Shown here piece after piece: positions 41,326 to 55,633 of a DNA stretch of 64,000 bases. Made by a program: the position numbers and the translations under genes. The stretch lies in NCBI RefSeq assembly GCF_019649055.1, contig NW_026570243.1, forward strand, positions 310,001-374,000. Direction: 5' to 3'. The DNA is from Paramacrobiotus metropolitanus (taxonomy: Eukaryota > Tardigrada > Eutardigrada > Parachela > Macrobiotidae). The stretch's first letter is position 1; the number at the start of each line of letters is the position of its first letter. Under the pieces are notes generated by a model. That model did not search any database, had not been told where the DNA came from, and saw only the letters and a list, made by a program, of their open reading frames with translations.

Positions 41326-42192
41326 TTAGGTTAACGGATTATCATGAAACGTATGCAACGGGATCTGCTCTTCCCAGGCATTCTCCTCCAGTTTCACAGC
41401 CTTTCCTTTCCGATTTCCCGTCGCGGCCTTCTTAAATTTGGAAAAGGGTTTCGCTCCCCGTTTAGTCAGTAATGATCCTGCCGTACTCCCATCACTATCC
41501 AACGGCTCGTAGCCTTTCGGGAATTTCTTCCCCGCGGATTTGTCTTTCATGCGTGATTCCTTCGACTCTATCCGTTCGGAATCACTGGAGCGACGGGAAA
41601 TATTCAAGGAGCGATCGGAGGGCGCCGCGGTCAGGCGCAGATTCTCTAGCAGCTCCAGAATATCCGTTACATACTTGTGCATGCGGATGTATTCGCGCTC
41701 ACCGAATTCCGCATCATCCCAGCGACAACGGCGATATAGCTGCACAAACTCCATGGTCACCTCCACGGGGATCCGATCGATGGGGTATTCCGTCTTCAGA
41801 CGGTCAAAATATTCGCCCAGATCCTCGAAGGCCGTCCAGGAAAACTGGGGACCGAATTTTAAAAGTTCGATTTTTAGCAGTACACAGAAATCCAGCGCTT
41901 TCGCACGGTAGACGTAGTTGGGGACGGTCTGGTTGTTGAAGAAGCGCACCCAGTGATCGTCCCACATTTGTGGCTGGACGTCGATATCCAGAACTTCAGC
42001 GACTTTGCGCTGAATCTGCGCCACATAGGAAGGAGAGGCCCCGAATTGGGAGCATTTAAGAAGGGGCTTCGAGAGGAGATCACGCACTTTGAAACGAGCG
42101 ATCTGACGGTGAGCAACGATGAAGAGGATGACGAAGACGGCGAATCCCACGCCAATGATAATGATGATCTCCACTCCGCTAAGTTTCGCCAT
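41326..42192 (-). CDS. C1orf43: C1orf43/NICE-3 homologue
   Basis: Uninterrupted 288-residue frame, ATG at 42192. An N-terminal TM (VEIIIIIGVGFAVFVILFIV) is followed by RQIARFKVRDLL, a globular region with VPNYVYRAKALDFCVLLKIE, then EREYIRMHKYVTDILELLE, and a basic/Ser-rich tail. Arrangement and the Y-x-Y-R-x-KALD and EYxR motifs match my recollection of human C1orf43 (NICE-3, about 253 aa), a membrane protein linked to phagocytosis, Golgi and mitochondria. The tail here is longer. Intronless in a region where most genes have many introns, which could mean an ancient retrocopy or intron loss. Confidence 0.75.
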   Translation of the reverse strand: MAKLSGVEIIIIIGVGFAVFVILFIVAHRQIARFKVRDLLSKPLLKCSQFGASPSYVAQIQRKVAEVLDIDVQPQMWDDHWVRFFNNQTVPNYVYRAKALDFCVLLKIELLKFGPQFSWTAFEDLGEYFDRLKTEYPIDRIPVEVTMEFVQLYRRCRWDDAEFGEREYIRMHKYVTDILELLENLRLTAAPSDRSLNISRRSSDSERIESKESRMKDKSAGKKFPKGYEPLDSDGSTAGSLLTKRGAKPFSKFKKAATGNRKGKAVKLEENAWEEQIPLHTFHDNPLT

Positions 42193-43365
42193 CGTTGAAT
42201 GAAACTGATGATGTACCGCTGACTCAAGTTATCATAACGGCGAAAATAAGAAGAACAAGAATTTGCGAAAATTTGAACACTCAGTTTAAAGGAAAATCCA
42301 CCATGGAATAGCGCACGGCAGACAAAATAACAATATTCAATTATTCACCGTTCACGATAAAACAATCTGCAAGACAGCATTGCGGATTCAACGTGCTACG
42401 TTATCGCTTCTTCATTCAAATACGGGCTTTGTTAGCAATTCCGATCAAAAGTGCGAATTCATGACTTTCCACTATCCAGCGAATATATCCTAAAAAAATT
42501 AACGAGACTGGCCCCTTAATAATTTATGAGAGAGATAAAAAAGCAACACGAAGTTTAACAACTCGCTGTCATGATTCTCATCTTTCTACACATACTACGG
42601 TCTACCCGTTACCGGACCACAAAGTGTGCCAGAGACCAGAGAAAAGCGCGTCATGCCATTGTAGCGGGGCCAAATCAGGGAGTGAAAACACGTCAATCCA
42701 CCTGTCCACTGTGTAGCCATCGTATTTAAGCAATTTCTGTTTTCTAAACCCACTTTTTGCTACTGTGCCCTTTAGTACTGCATGAGTGCATGTTCGCAAA
42801 CGCCATGTGACAAAATTAATGATATGAAAATAAGGTCGCGCCGCCGAGTCACGCAAGACTGTTTCAGCAGTATTTTCGGGAGAAAACTACCGGACTGCAT
42901 GGTCCAGACCACAGCCTGTGGTAAAAGTGGTCAGTGATATACGTACTAGTACTGTGGCTGAATCGTGCCTATGTATTGTATTACTTGAGTAATTACTAAT
43001 ACTTGGCTTAAACTTATTCAGGTATACTCTGTAGAACAATTATGGAAATAGTAATAATTATTATTATTCAGTATCAATAAGCTGGTAAACACTGCAGATA
43101 ATCAAGTGCACAGCTTAACCAGAAACATAACCCACCACTAAAATGTGTGAGCACTAACAGTGAAAACTAATCAGAAATCGAAACAGAAAAAAATTCACCC
43201 GAATCAAATAAGCGTCCGGCGTAGTAAAGAACAAGAAACAAATCTTCAGATGAAAAGAAATGCTGGAACAAATCAGTTGGGTGGTCAGGACATTTGGGAC
43301 TGTATCTGTACGTGCTCGTACGCAGCACGCACATTATGAATCTATGATTGCGTTCTATACATTTC
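42193..43365. other. Spacer, no gene seen
   Basis: Upstream of the C1orf43 homologue and downstream of the orphan coiled-coil gene. No supported frames or repeats. Confidence 0.5.
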
Positions 43366-44291
43366 TCATTTGCGAATACTACCGGGTTTAGCTTTCTCCG
43401 TCCGCAACTCCTCTTCCAGTCGTTTCCGCTTCTGCAGCGCACGATGACGATGGGCTTGCAGTGCCTTTCCCAGATCCAAAACATCCACGCTGGCAACAGC
43501 AAACGCCTCGCGGTTTTGTGCGGCCACTGAACACTTGAAGCGCTTCGCGTTCTCGTCCATTTTCTTGTACTCTTTGACAATGTCCCCTGCCACGGTAAAT
43601 AAATCCTTCTTAGCGGCCTGATACAGGTTTTCCTCGTTGGTCAATTCCGCCAGCTGCTCTTCCAAACCCTTCACGCGTTGACTAGTCGTCGGCTGCGCTC
43701 CCAGATAGGTCACAAGGGCTTGCAAAGCGCTAGTTGTCGATCCCTTGGCCGACAGCGTTAACGGCGAAAAAGCTGTCGTTCTGTTCGACGCCTGCTCACG
43801 GGCGTTGCAGACAGGCGCTGTCGTCGTTTTTGAGGCAGCGTGAGAACTGGTGGTTCCAAAAGGCGCTGCTTTCTTCGTGGTTTGAGGGGCACGCGGAGCT
43901 GTAGCATTGTTCACTTTTGACGGTGCAGCAGAAGCAGAAGAATGAGGAGGTGGAACAGCGGCGGATGCACTCTTTGCAGCTGATGCAGGCATCTCGGTGT
44001 CACTGTCGTCGAATTCTGCAATAACAATGCTCGTACAAACAGGTCAATGCAAAAGGTTTAGTACTGCAGCTGCTGATAATCGTTTGTATTAGTTTTAAAC
44101 TTTTAATTAAGTGTATTGAATTCAAGCTCCATCGGCGATTAACGCCGGAGACAATTACCGTAAACGCTTGAAACGATGGATCCTGCACTTCCGCGCGGCA
44201 GCGATTCCTTGGAGGTGCTAGTCCCTTTCGGACCTTGGGATCGATCGCGAAAAGCACGCATTTTATTCAGTAACTGTTTATAGTTAGACAT
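43366..44291 (-). CDS. Orphan Ala/Ser-rich coiled-coil protein, 260 residues
   Basis: Exon 1 44159-44291 (ATG 44291, MSNYKQLLNKMRAFRDRSQG) joins in phase through VYEFDDSDTEMPASAAK to exon 2 43366-44015; 783 nt, 260 aa. An acidic EFDDSDTE patch is followed by about 100 residues of low-complexity Ala/Ser/Thr/Pro. Then comes an alpha-helical C-terminal half (VKGLEEQLAELTNEENLYQA, KKDLFTVAGDIVKEYKKMDE, ALQAHRHRALQKRKRLEEEL) with heptad periodicity. No TM, no enzyme motif. Could be a centrosome/kinetochore or trafficking coiled-coil factor; I do not recognise it. Confidence 0.65.
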
Positions 44292-45049
44292 ATGTGAAGT
44301 GCTTTCGACAAAATTTCTGAAAGAAATAGATGTTTGACCGTTAGAATAACATAAACGGAAGGTCAAAATTCATGAAGATATCGAAAACTTCCACGTGCAA
44401 TAAAAATAACAAAAAAAACCTTAAATAACCAACGTCCGGTTTAATACGAACAGAGATGGATAAAAGACAGGTGCTCAAGATTTATCCCACGTGCACTCAA
44501 AAGCCTTGCTGCAGTGCTAGTAAACCACGTGACCAACACCGTATTTTGAATGTCTTTGGGCCACGTCAACTAGTTGGAGTTTTTTATCACCTCAGCATTT
44601 TGATGTGCATTTTGAATTTTTCCAAAATTTTTGCTACTCGTGCACATTTTTCAAAATTTTAAGCAGTTCACGAATTTGTTCGATTCCCGATGGGTTTATA
44701 ATTTTATCCAAGTCAGTGATATTTATGCTTTAGCTATTGAAGGTGGTGGGGATCACTGTGAAAAATTCTGCAATACATCTGTTGCATTGTAAAATTACTA
44801 CTCGTAGTACTTCATAATATTTTATGATTACTTATTATTATTATTAATTCGGATCCTATAACTTTCTCACAGTCAGTAGCTGCCATTTTGGTTTGCTGTT
44901 TACGGGAACTGTCACATCCGGGATTTTATGAATCAGTCCATCCATGGTTCGTTAATTTTGTTTCGTTGAAATTGAAAACCATCTGCACAGCACTCGAAGA
45001 TCCCATTGAGCCGTCCTTCCGTTCGTGCTGGTTTCTTTCCTGAATTACA

Positions 45050-47307
<2,258 letters not shown>

Positions 47308-47753
47308 ATTGTGTTCTGCATTCCTAACCGGTGTTTACTATCTTTCTAATATACCGTCATCGTAGAGGTATGCTAAAAGTGAAACTATGGCTTTTCATGT
47401 TTTTACGTTCTCTTTTGTACTCAGGCAAAATGACTTACGAAATACGGATGGATGGCTTTTAGATTAATTTTTGCAAGACTTTTTATGAGTTTGTTTATGC
47501 TGTGGCGGTCCATTTTATAATAACACTGATATTTATGTAATACGCAGGCTTTGTGAAGAAGAGCTGTTTGAAGAAATTTAGAACAAGAAAACCTGACGAG
47601 ACGAGCCTGATGTTTCCTTGGTAACCGACTACACTGACCACAGAAAATATTAGCAGGGAAGCGATAGTACTGCAATGTGTTGGGAGTGGAAACATATGGC
47701 TCGACGAATGCCCATTACTTTACTGAATGTGTATCAATTTTGAGCAAATCATG

Positions 47754-47807
47754 GGCAAATGTCTGATGATCGCCGAGCATAAACTTTTCCAGTGCAATGG
47801 TTAGTTT
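47754..47807 (+). promoter_or_regulatory. Upstream ORF overlapping the ZnT-B start codon
   Basis: ATGGGCAAATGTCTGATG opens 17 codons (MGKCLM ... LFQCNG) ending at TAG 47802-47804, which falls inside the second and third codons of the ZnT-B frame. The main ATG lies 8 nt before that stop, allowing termination-reinitiation or leaky scanning. The same uORF is preserved in the 14,859 fragment. Confidence 0.5.
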
Positions 47808-49916
47808 ACTGAAAGCTCTATGCTCTGGTGTAGGTTCTTGTATATTGTTCTTCTATTTTATTATCAGTCTGACGTTTGCCTTTATTGAATTGTCATATGG
47901 GATCTTAACGAACAGTTTGAGCTTAATTTCGGATTCGTTTCATATGTTTTTTGATTGCACGGGACTTTTTATTGGTATCTGTGCTGCTGCCATAATTCGA
48001 GCTCAGTGGAGGCCAAATATCCAATATACGTATGGGTAAGATTTGTAAGAAATATACAAAGTACGATAACAGCGTAAGACTAAAAGGGTTGGTAACTGTA
48101 ATTTACATAAATGTAAGTTTGCATTTTATTAATATTAATATGCATTTTATGCATTTTATTTCATATGCATTTTATTTCTATTCTAAAATTAATAACACTA
48201 ACATTTAGGTTGGCCTTGTATAGAAATACTGCAACTTATGAGTTTTTTTCGCCTACGGTTAATGCGCTTTATTTTGTAGCTATGGAAGAGTTGACACAAT
48301 TGCCGGATTGGTGAACGCCGTGTGTTTGTTGTTTGTGGGTTTTCTTTTAAGTTTTGAAGCCTTCAAGGTGAGGATGATTGTGGCAAAATAATTTTTCAAA
48401 TGACTGGAATATTATCTGACGATCTAAACATTTTTCGTTGATCTCCTGTTTAATATAAACTTAATATGGAAAATACATATGTTGGAATAGTTGTCTGTGC
48501 ATGGCACCGTATACCTAAGTTATCATTGTTGACAAATTGCACAGGAATATCTATCGATGTCTATGGCATTGTTTTTCTGTTGTATTTATAGCGTATCCAG
48601 GCTGTTCCGGTTGTGAAATCAGATGGACTGCTATATATAAGTGTGGCTGGGTTATGTGTCAATTTTCTTGGGATTATAATCGTTTACAGTAGTAAGTGCA
48701 CGTTATTATTCTACAGTAATTAGAGAGAAAGCAGGTTTGAACCGTTTGATTGTGTAACTGGCTTTTAGCGCTCATACGAGTTCCAAAAAAGCGCATTATA
48801 ATTTAACCAAAAAACTATATCGAGAAAATTTTTGTAAATATGAAATATGTTCTTAATTAAGAACTGCTTGGCTTGTGAATTTGGGAAAATGATCCGAAAT
48901 CCGAACTATCTTCACAACTTTAGATACTCCGCAGCGCCGACTACGCAGACATTCCTTATCACCGCAAGCTACTTATGACCTGCGACAGCAAAACATACGG
49001 AACACGACTTCTTTCTATGATGTTAATGATCAGAGTAGAGGATTATGATCGGTATTTTAACGGTTCCATTGAAACTATATTTTATTTAGAAAATAACTTT
49101 TAAGTTTCTATGTATATCGTTAAAGGCATACTCTTGCACGTCATATCCGACGCTCTGGGCTCCATTGGAGTGCTAATATCATCCCTCCTGATTGATAAGT
49201 ACGGCTGGTATATATCGGATCCGATCTGTGCATTGGTCATTTCTCTTCTCATCTTTTGCGGGTAATATGCTTGTGCGAAAGTCAGATTTTTCATAAAATG
49301 CGTTATGTTGTACTGATTTAAGGAGCTTTTCTTAAATCTCGCTGAGAAAACTTCGGTTAATTAGGATAATACCTGTCCTCCGAGATGCCATCGATGTGCT
49401 TATGCAAAGGTCACCGAGGGAACTGGACGATTTATTACCAATGTATATTGAAAAGGTTAGCGCAGTGTTGTTAGAAAATCTTTTCAGAAGTTTCAGAGCG
49501 TTAAATATTTGAGCTCAGCTGAGAAAAAAGTGTGAAATATTTTGCCGGTTTTAAGCAAAATGTACGAACACTTAGTCGACTTCGTAAACAAAAGTACTCG
49601 GGTATTTTACTGTGTACTTTGCTAATTGTAACTGAATACCGGTGTAAAGTCAAATGCTGTCTGTTCCAGCAACCGTTTTTGATTGTAGATCGCGCAACTT
49701 CCCAATGTATTGCGAGTAAAAGAACCCAGTTTTTGGGCATTGCACAGTATGTTCTTTGTGGCATCTTTACGACTGGAAGTGCACCATACCGTATCGCGCG
49801 CCGACAAGGATGCGCTGATCTGGGCAGTGAAGGAAATCTTAGCTGAAAGAGGCTTCCGGAGGACAACCGTCGAAGTGGAGGATGTTATCAACTTCGACCG
49901 GCTTCCGTCGGTCTGA
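47797..49916 (+). CDS. ZnT7-type transporter B, tandem paralogue without His-rich loop
   Basis: Seven exons: 47797-48035, 48280-48367, 48592-48691, 48924-49034, 49126-49261, 49365-49455, 49689-49916; 993 nt, 330 aa, phases consistent. ATGGTTAGTTTACTG (47797) is the start; an earlier ATG at 47754 gives only a 17-codon overlapping ORF. Zinc sites are kept ([18 protein letters not shown]) and the C-terminal domain has PSFWALHSMFFVASLRLEV. The loop exon reads NTPQRRLRRHSLSPQATYDL, Arg/Gln-rich with one His, replacing the 79-codon His-rich exon of A. Compared with A the first two coding exons are reduced and fused (no intron before the TM2 site). It lies 490 bp downstream in the same orientation. 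Probably active but with altered zinc sensing or partner use. Confidence 0.88.
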
Positions 49917-50643
49917 CCTCGGCGTGACCTGGATCATGAATGTGCGCACTTTTGTTCGTTCTGGGATTATGCCGAAAATGGGTATATCGTGGCATCCATA
50001 CGGGTCTTACTGGACATGCGCTGATGTGGGGGCCTTGATAGTTGATGGTGATAGAAGTGGGAAAAATGTTCGAGTAACTACATTCCGTTATACTGTCAGT
50101 GCTTACGGTTAAAAACTTGTGATCTGTGAATGTGAAAATGCAGTGCAGGAACTTCCGGTGATAAACCATGCGTGCTGGAGTGCAGTTTTCGGAACTGCAC
50201 GGTGTAGTGCAGCAAGTTTGTAAAATCTGCTCACATAGGATGATAAGAAAATTAGATTTCTTCCGTACCAGGTGAAACCGGAATTGTTACTAAAACACAC
50301 AAATAAAAACGTACTGAAAAATAATTGGTATGTACAGTAGTACTCCTGCATTAAAACTGGCGCAATATGCCACTTCGGCCTAGGGCGGAGTCATGACGTC
50401 GCGATTCGTTATTGGACCAACAACTTCTGCTTTACAAGCCTATGTTAGATGACGCTTTAAGTTCAAGATGCTGTGATCTCGGCTTCGAAAAGATTTTCTG
50501 AAAATCATTTTCAGTTTTTTTTAAGTGAAAATCTGGTTCGAAAGTTTATCATTTGGTCTCACGTAGCAGTTCCTAGAATTTTTGTGATTGCGTGTGAAAA
50601 TATTCTAGACGATCCCTTGATAAAACCTTATAGGGGTACGAGA
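49917..50643. other. Spacer between ZnT-B and SPCS2
   Basis: No gene seen. The SPCS2 promoter should lie just before 50644. Confidence 0.5.
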
Positions 50644-51960
50644 ATGCCTGATACAAGTGGAAGTGATGTTTCGGTGAGAAGAACCTTTTTTTTGCAAATC
50701 GCACTATCACAATTCTCATCGTCAGTACCTATTTGTCGCTGTGGTTCTGTGAAGTCTCTCGGAGAATGAGAAATACAAGCTGTAATTTTTAGGTTGTCGA
50801 AAAGCCCGTGAAAATCGACAAATGGGACGGAAACGCGGTGAAAAACGCTTTAGATGATGCTGTGCGAAAGGTAATTTACGTTTGGGAATGGGAACTCTGT
50901 ACTCAGTATTTTTGAAATACGCAACCTGGCTTTATTGTGGTTGCGTTTGTGTAGATTTTCACCGATGAAAATAAGCAGCACTTTGCGGAGGATTATGCCA
51001 TTATGGATGGACGGCTGGTTATTAGCACGATCTCCGTGGCTTTCTCGCTGATTGCTCTGGGTTATGATTATCTCTTCCCTTTCCCAGCATCCAAATGGGT
51101 CTTGGCGTTCTGTTCCATCTCGTATTTTATCACCGTTGGCTGTCTGACACTGTATTTGTGGTGCGTCGAAAAGGGAGTGTTTTTGGTGTTCAAGGAGGGC
51201 AAGAACATCTGGAAGGCCACGTCCAACTTGAAAAAGTATGCGTGAGTATGACCGGGATATGTGTTTTTTGTGTACGTGTTAATTGTCACTTGGCTTCTTA
51301 CCGTTAGGTATAATAATGGATTAATGGTTAATAATAATCTGCAGTGCAAGGTTTGACGGGGTTAACCACTTCACCGGTTTTTGAAGCTCTGAAAATAATC
51401 GCACTTGCACAAACTTGATTAACTAAGGAAATTTTAATTTATTTCTATTTGTACTATTGAAAAAATTTATTTGCCATCCATTTTCGTTGAATAATTATGA
51501 GGACCGATGTCGCCCAGGTGAGAGATGAAAATAAATAAAATACATGTTGAACTAGATGATTGGAGTGCTAAATATGATACAAGTACTACTAGTACGTTTT
51601 TAATAGTCTCTGTGAGACTTTCATACGTTTGCATGCACGGTGCACTAAAGTTACTGAGCTACTGTACTCGTGCAGAACTAGCGATGTTTTTGTCCAAAAT
51701 CTTTAATTTGTCCTTGTGCTTTACCCTGCAGTAATGAACGTGTTGTAATTCAGTGTTTTGTTTGGTTTTGCAGATACGACCATATGTATACCTTGAAGTT
51801 GATGCGCCAGACAGAAGGAGCAAAACAACCCGACAAGGAACAGGAACTGAAGAAATCCGTTGCTGAATTTTTCGATGAAAAGGGAAATCTGGTCTTTAGT
51901 CGCTTTGAGAATGAAGTGATGAATCTCTTTCGCAGTATTTCTGACAAGAAAACGAAATAA
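50644..51960 (+). CDS. SPCS2: Signal peptidase complex subunit 2
   Basis: Accessory subunit of the ER signal peptidase. Four exons: 50644-50673 (ATG), 50793-50870 (VVEKPVKIDKWDGNAVKNAL), 50955-51241, 51774-51960; 582 nt, 193 aa, in phase. The DKWDGNAVKNALDDAVRK segment and the two TMs (ISTISVAFSLIALGYDYLFP; VLAFCSISYFITVGCLTLYL) with a short FPASK turn are diagnostic of SPC25/SPCS2. C-terminal cytosolic domain YTLKLMRQTEGAKQ ends in ISDKKTK. A little shorter than the human protein (about 226), mainly at the N-terminus; the 10-codon first exon explains this. All sites GT-AG. Confidence 0.93.
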
Positions 51961-52383
51961 TTTCCCTAGCTTTAATTTTTATGCCAAGTCTTGATGCTGT
52001 TTTTTATTGTCTTCAATTTCGGGGCCGGCATGCTCTTTTCTATAGCATGCAAGCATTTGCCGTTCCCTGCTTTGTATTTGGTCTACAATTAGCAGCATTC
52101 CCATGAAATCTTTATGATTGTGATTTTAATTGACAAGTAAGAACAACAACATGTCATATCCCATTCGTCTAACTGTTTCCGCCAACACGATTCGCATTAA
52201 CACAATGGCATACTTGCAACGATAACATTCAAACGATTAAAATCTGTTACAACTTAAAAACAAACTAATAAAACTGTTTCCAATACTCCAAGTTAATTCT
52301 CTCTCAGGTGCGTTCCTAAATATCAGCAGAAGTACACAACTTGCGAACATGCGAAAATTATATAAATTAATTTTACAGTCCAT
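51961..52383. other. Convergent 3' spacer SPCS2/ALG6
   Basis: About 420 bp shared by the 3' ends of SPCS2 (+) and ALG6 (-). Contains AATAAA on the plus strand near 52,267. Confidence 0.45.
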
Positions 52384-55300
52384 CTATTCTTTTTTGGCAA
52401 GCTTCCTTCCAACTTTCAAAGGCTCAGCCGAAAACTGACGAAGATGGAAATAGATGGCAAACAATATAAAATGTCCACAAGCATACACACTGAGCAAGAG
52501 TGGCCAGAGATCGGGCAGCCGAGGATAAACTGGTGCGAATTCACATGCTAGCGATAAACCAGCAAATCCGGACAGAGACAATACCATCTGCAACAGGCAA
52601 AAATTCTAAATTCAACGCATTAAAAGAAAAGCACTCGAATTATCGGCTGAAAAAAGTAAAAACCAATTTTCAGTTATTAAAAAAACGGCATACACAACTA
52701 GTGTCAAATACTGGCGCTCTTGGTCGGTGATACTCGTATACAGTATTTAATCGAATTTATCTGTACCGACAAACAGAGCCTTAAAATTTATCGACCGCAA
52801 AATTTATAAAACAAAGTGCCGAAGTATTTTCCTCATTACTGTTGTTGGTTACTGTAACCGTGACTTACTAGAGCCGTAAATAAATCATACTGGATTGCTT
52901 CCGTCTCATCGCGATCCCTATCTTCCGGCTCCTTGAACTTCCAGAGAATAAATGCATAGCTGAAGGCCATAAACAATATCACTGTAGCAAAACAAGGAAT
53001 GGCTAAACCATCTTTCAGCAAAAGGGGAAACATGCTAAAGGTCGCTGCCGCAATGAACCATGTACACGCTAATCCATCGTCCGACAGCAGCAAAGTTGCC
53101 GGCCTGAAATATTTAACAGAAAATCAGTTTCCATTATCCCGGCACACAGGTACCATCGGATTTAACCAAAAAAGACATTGCAAACATATTATTGTTGCGC
53201 TATTAGCGACGCGGTTAATATTTACTATTTATTAGTAAATCAGTATCCAGTGCTTCTTATGTACTCGTAATTTTCATACTTTATTGGTCAAATCAAGGCC
53301 ACAATACACAAATTTGAAGAAGAAAAACACGCTAAACTATAACAGAAAAATTTCGTAATTAAACTGACTGAAGCTTCCGGCTAAATGCCAGCTAGCATTA
53401 TTGCTTCTAACGGTAAGTCAGCACTCCGCAGTTCATTTCTGAACTCTGCCGCACTTTTAGTTACCATGAAAATTCGTTAATACATACAGTGCTGCCAACA
53501 AAATTCCCTTTTCATGGACTTGGAACGAGAACAGGAAGAACAGAAGTCCACAGTTCAACTGGAAAACAAAAGCAAACCATATGCCGGAATATGAGGAACT
53601 GGTTTAGGTACGGGCGTGGAGTAAATAACGCAGCCAATCTAAAAGAGACTTACCAAGCAGTACTTGAATTTCTGCTCATTTGGTTTTCGGAAAAGGTCGC
53701 AGCAGGAAATGGAACACAAGGCCAAAGTGATTATGGAGCTGCAACCAAATAAACCCAACATAATTTTCTCTGGCGTACATTATGGTCAATACAAGTACAA
53801 TATGAGAATCCAAATTTGATGTCTATATACTATTTGATGTCTATATACTACATAATCGTACATACAGTATAGCAACGCAATAGCCATCATTTTCGCCTTA
53901 TAAAATCAACATCTGCAGATGGTAAACGCAGATATACTTACCTCGCGGTAGCCAGAGTGCTAATATTCCACGACCGCAATTTGATAAGGATGTTCAGAGC
54001 ACACCAAATATTGGCCACCTTGTCTTCGAATATTCCTCGCGCAAAGGGAAACAGCCGATGCAACACTTGGCCAGCATCGTTCAAGGAGGTGAGAAACGGA
54101 AGCCAGCATACGATGAAAGTGACTATTACTGCTGATCCAATCGCCGCCAGTTTTCTCAACCTGCGCAAAAAATTAAGGGTATCACTTTTGCAAAGGGTAT
54201 CATTCTAATAGTAAGACAGATTCAACAAATGGTTTTCTAGAAGTTTTCACTAACCCGTTGCCCAGAGGAAGCTGCCAACATTTTCCCAAAAGGTAAAAGA
54301 AAAATGGAAATGCCAAATATAGACACATCTGTTTATAGTTCAAGGCCAACGAAAACAGAACGGCAGCCACGACATCCTGACGACGGTTGATGGCGAAAAT
54401 CGCCCAAGCGGTTAAACCCAAGCTAATGCAGTTATACCTGCAAAAACCGGATTATTAAACAAGACTAAAATTTTGTTAATACGGAAACACAAAAACCATA
54501 TGTACAAGCAAAAGTTAAATAACAGATTGTTGGGAACCAATAATCTAACAGTAATAACATAAGAACTATGAATGTCAAAATTAAACTGCCAGATTACGGC
54601 ACGTTGTACCACGTACTGGAAATGTCCGTGGTCAATTAAAATCTGTGGAGGTGCTAAAAGTGCCACACAGGCTTCCGCGCAAATACGAAGAATGTACGGA
54701 AATCCACCGTGCACGGTGCGCCTCTGGTATACAAGGGCGAATATAGCCGGAAAATATATCAGAATGTCGGCTACGATAGCTAAAATCGCAGGACATAAGC
54801 AAGTGTGACAAACAAAGTCATTGTGGATTATTTTTATATGATATGCCAGTTACCGGTTGTGCGCATAAACAACTTATGGGATTCCGTTTCGATTCCCCGA
54901 GATTCCGGTAGTGCCACCCATGAAGGATTAATTAAGCTGGCGCTACAAATAACCTGAACTTAGCTGCATGAATTCGGCGCAGGTGAAAATCGTAAAACAA
55001 AAGCACGACAGAAAAAACACCGATTTAAACCGAAAAAGAATTCCGCAGTTAATAAACGTAATATGTACGGGCGTGGTAACGTTTGGCGGGATTCCCAACC
55101 AGGGTAAAAAATGAAGAAGTGCAAAATCCGACAAACCTAAAAATGCGGAAAACGCAAGTCCACTGCACTCACATAAAGCCACATATCCAGCTGTGATAAG
55201 CCGTTAATGGTGGGTAATCCAAACCCCAGTAATTCAGATCGTTGTTGCTTGTGTTATGGTACCTGCCAATAAACCAGTAATTCATGCAAACCTTTTACAA

Positions 55301-55633
55301 ATTAAATTCTAAACGAGATAAAGAGAAACGTTTAATAAAGCATTTACTTATAATAAATGTAAATAATTCAATTAAGTAACTCATTAACAGTACCATTCCG
55401 CAGCAGGCAGATTGTAGGTAATTTCCATCCAGTGCCTCTGCGCCTCGAAATCTCCGTGCAAGGGCGGTTTACCTTGCCCTAAAACCCGTGAAAAATTTAA
55501 ATTTTGAAAATCTTGGCACATTATATTATTTTCTACCTGAGTACGGATGAAGAGAAATTATCCATCGGATGACAGCCGCAAAAAGCGCAATACTGCCGAA
55601 TTCGTGGATGCAGCGCTGCTTTGACACTAGCAT
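52384..55633 (-). CDS. ALG6: ALG6 alpha-1,3-glucosyltransferase
   Basis: Dolichyl-P-Glc:Man9GlcNAc2-PP-dolichol glucosyltransferase of the ER lumen, adding the first glucose to the N-glycan precursor. Eleven minus-strand exons: 55537-55633 (ATG 55633), 55394-55478 ([20 protein letters not shown]), 55173-55262 ([19 protein letters not shown]), 54854-54942 ([22 protein letters not shown]), 54617-54779, 54255-54437, 53942-54160 ([20 protein letters not shown]), 53654-53738, 53488-53558 ([15 protein letters not shown]), 52869-53103 and 52384-52587. Multiple TMs throughout. [21 protein letters not shown] and FQVHEK are signatures of the ALG6/ALG8 GT57 family; [15 protein letters not shown] favours ALG6. 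The tail ends GRKLAKKE, a KKXX-like ER-retrieval signal. Confidence 0.94.

Noticed and set aside
41472-41939. 155-codon plus-strand frame
   Set aside because: Antisense shadow of the C1orf43 homologue.
49532-49846. 104-codon plus frame and its minus counterpart
   Set aside because: Overlap the ZnT-B last exon in other frames.
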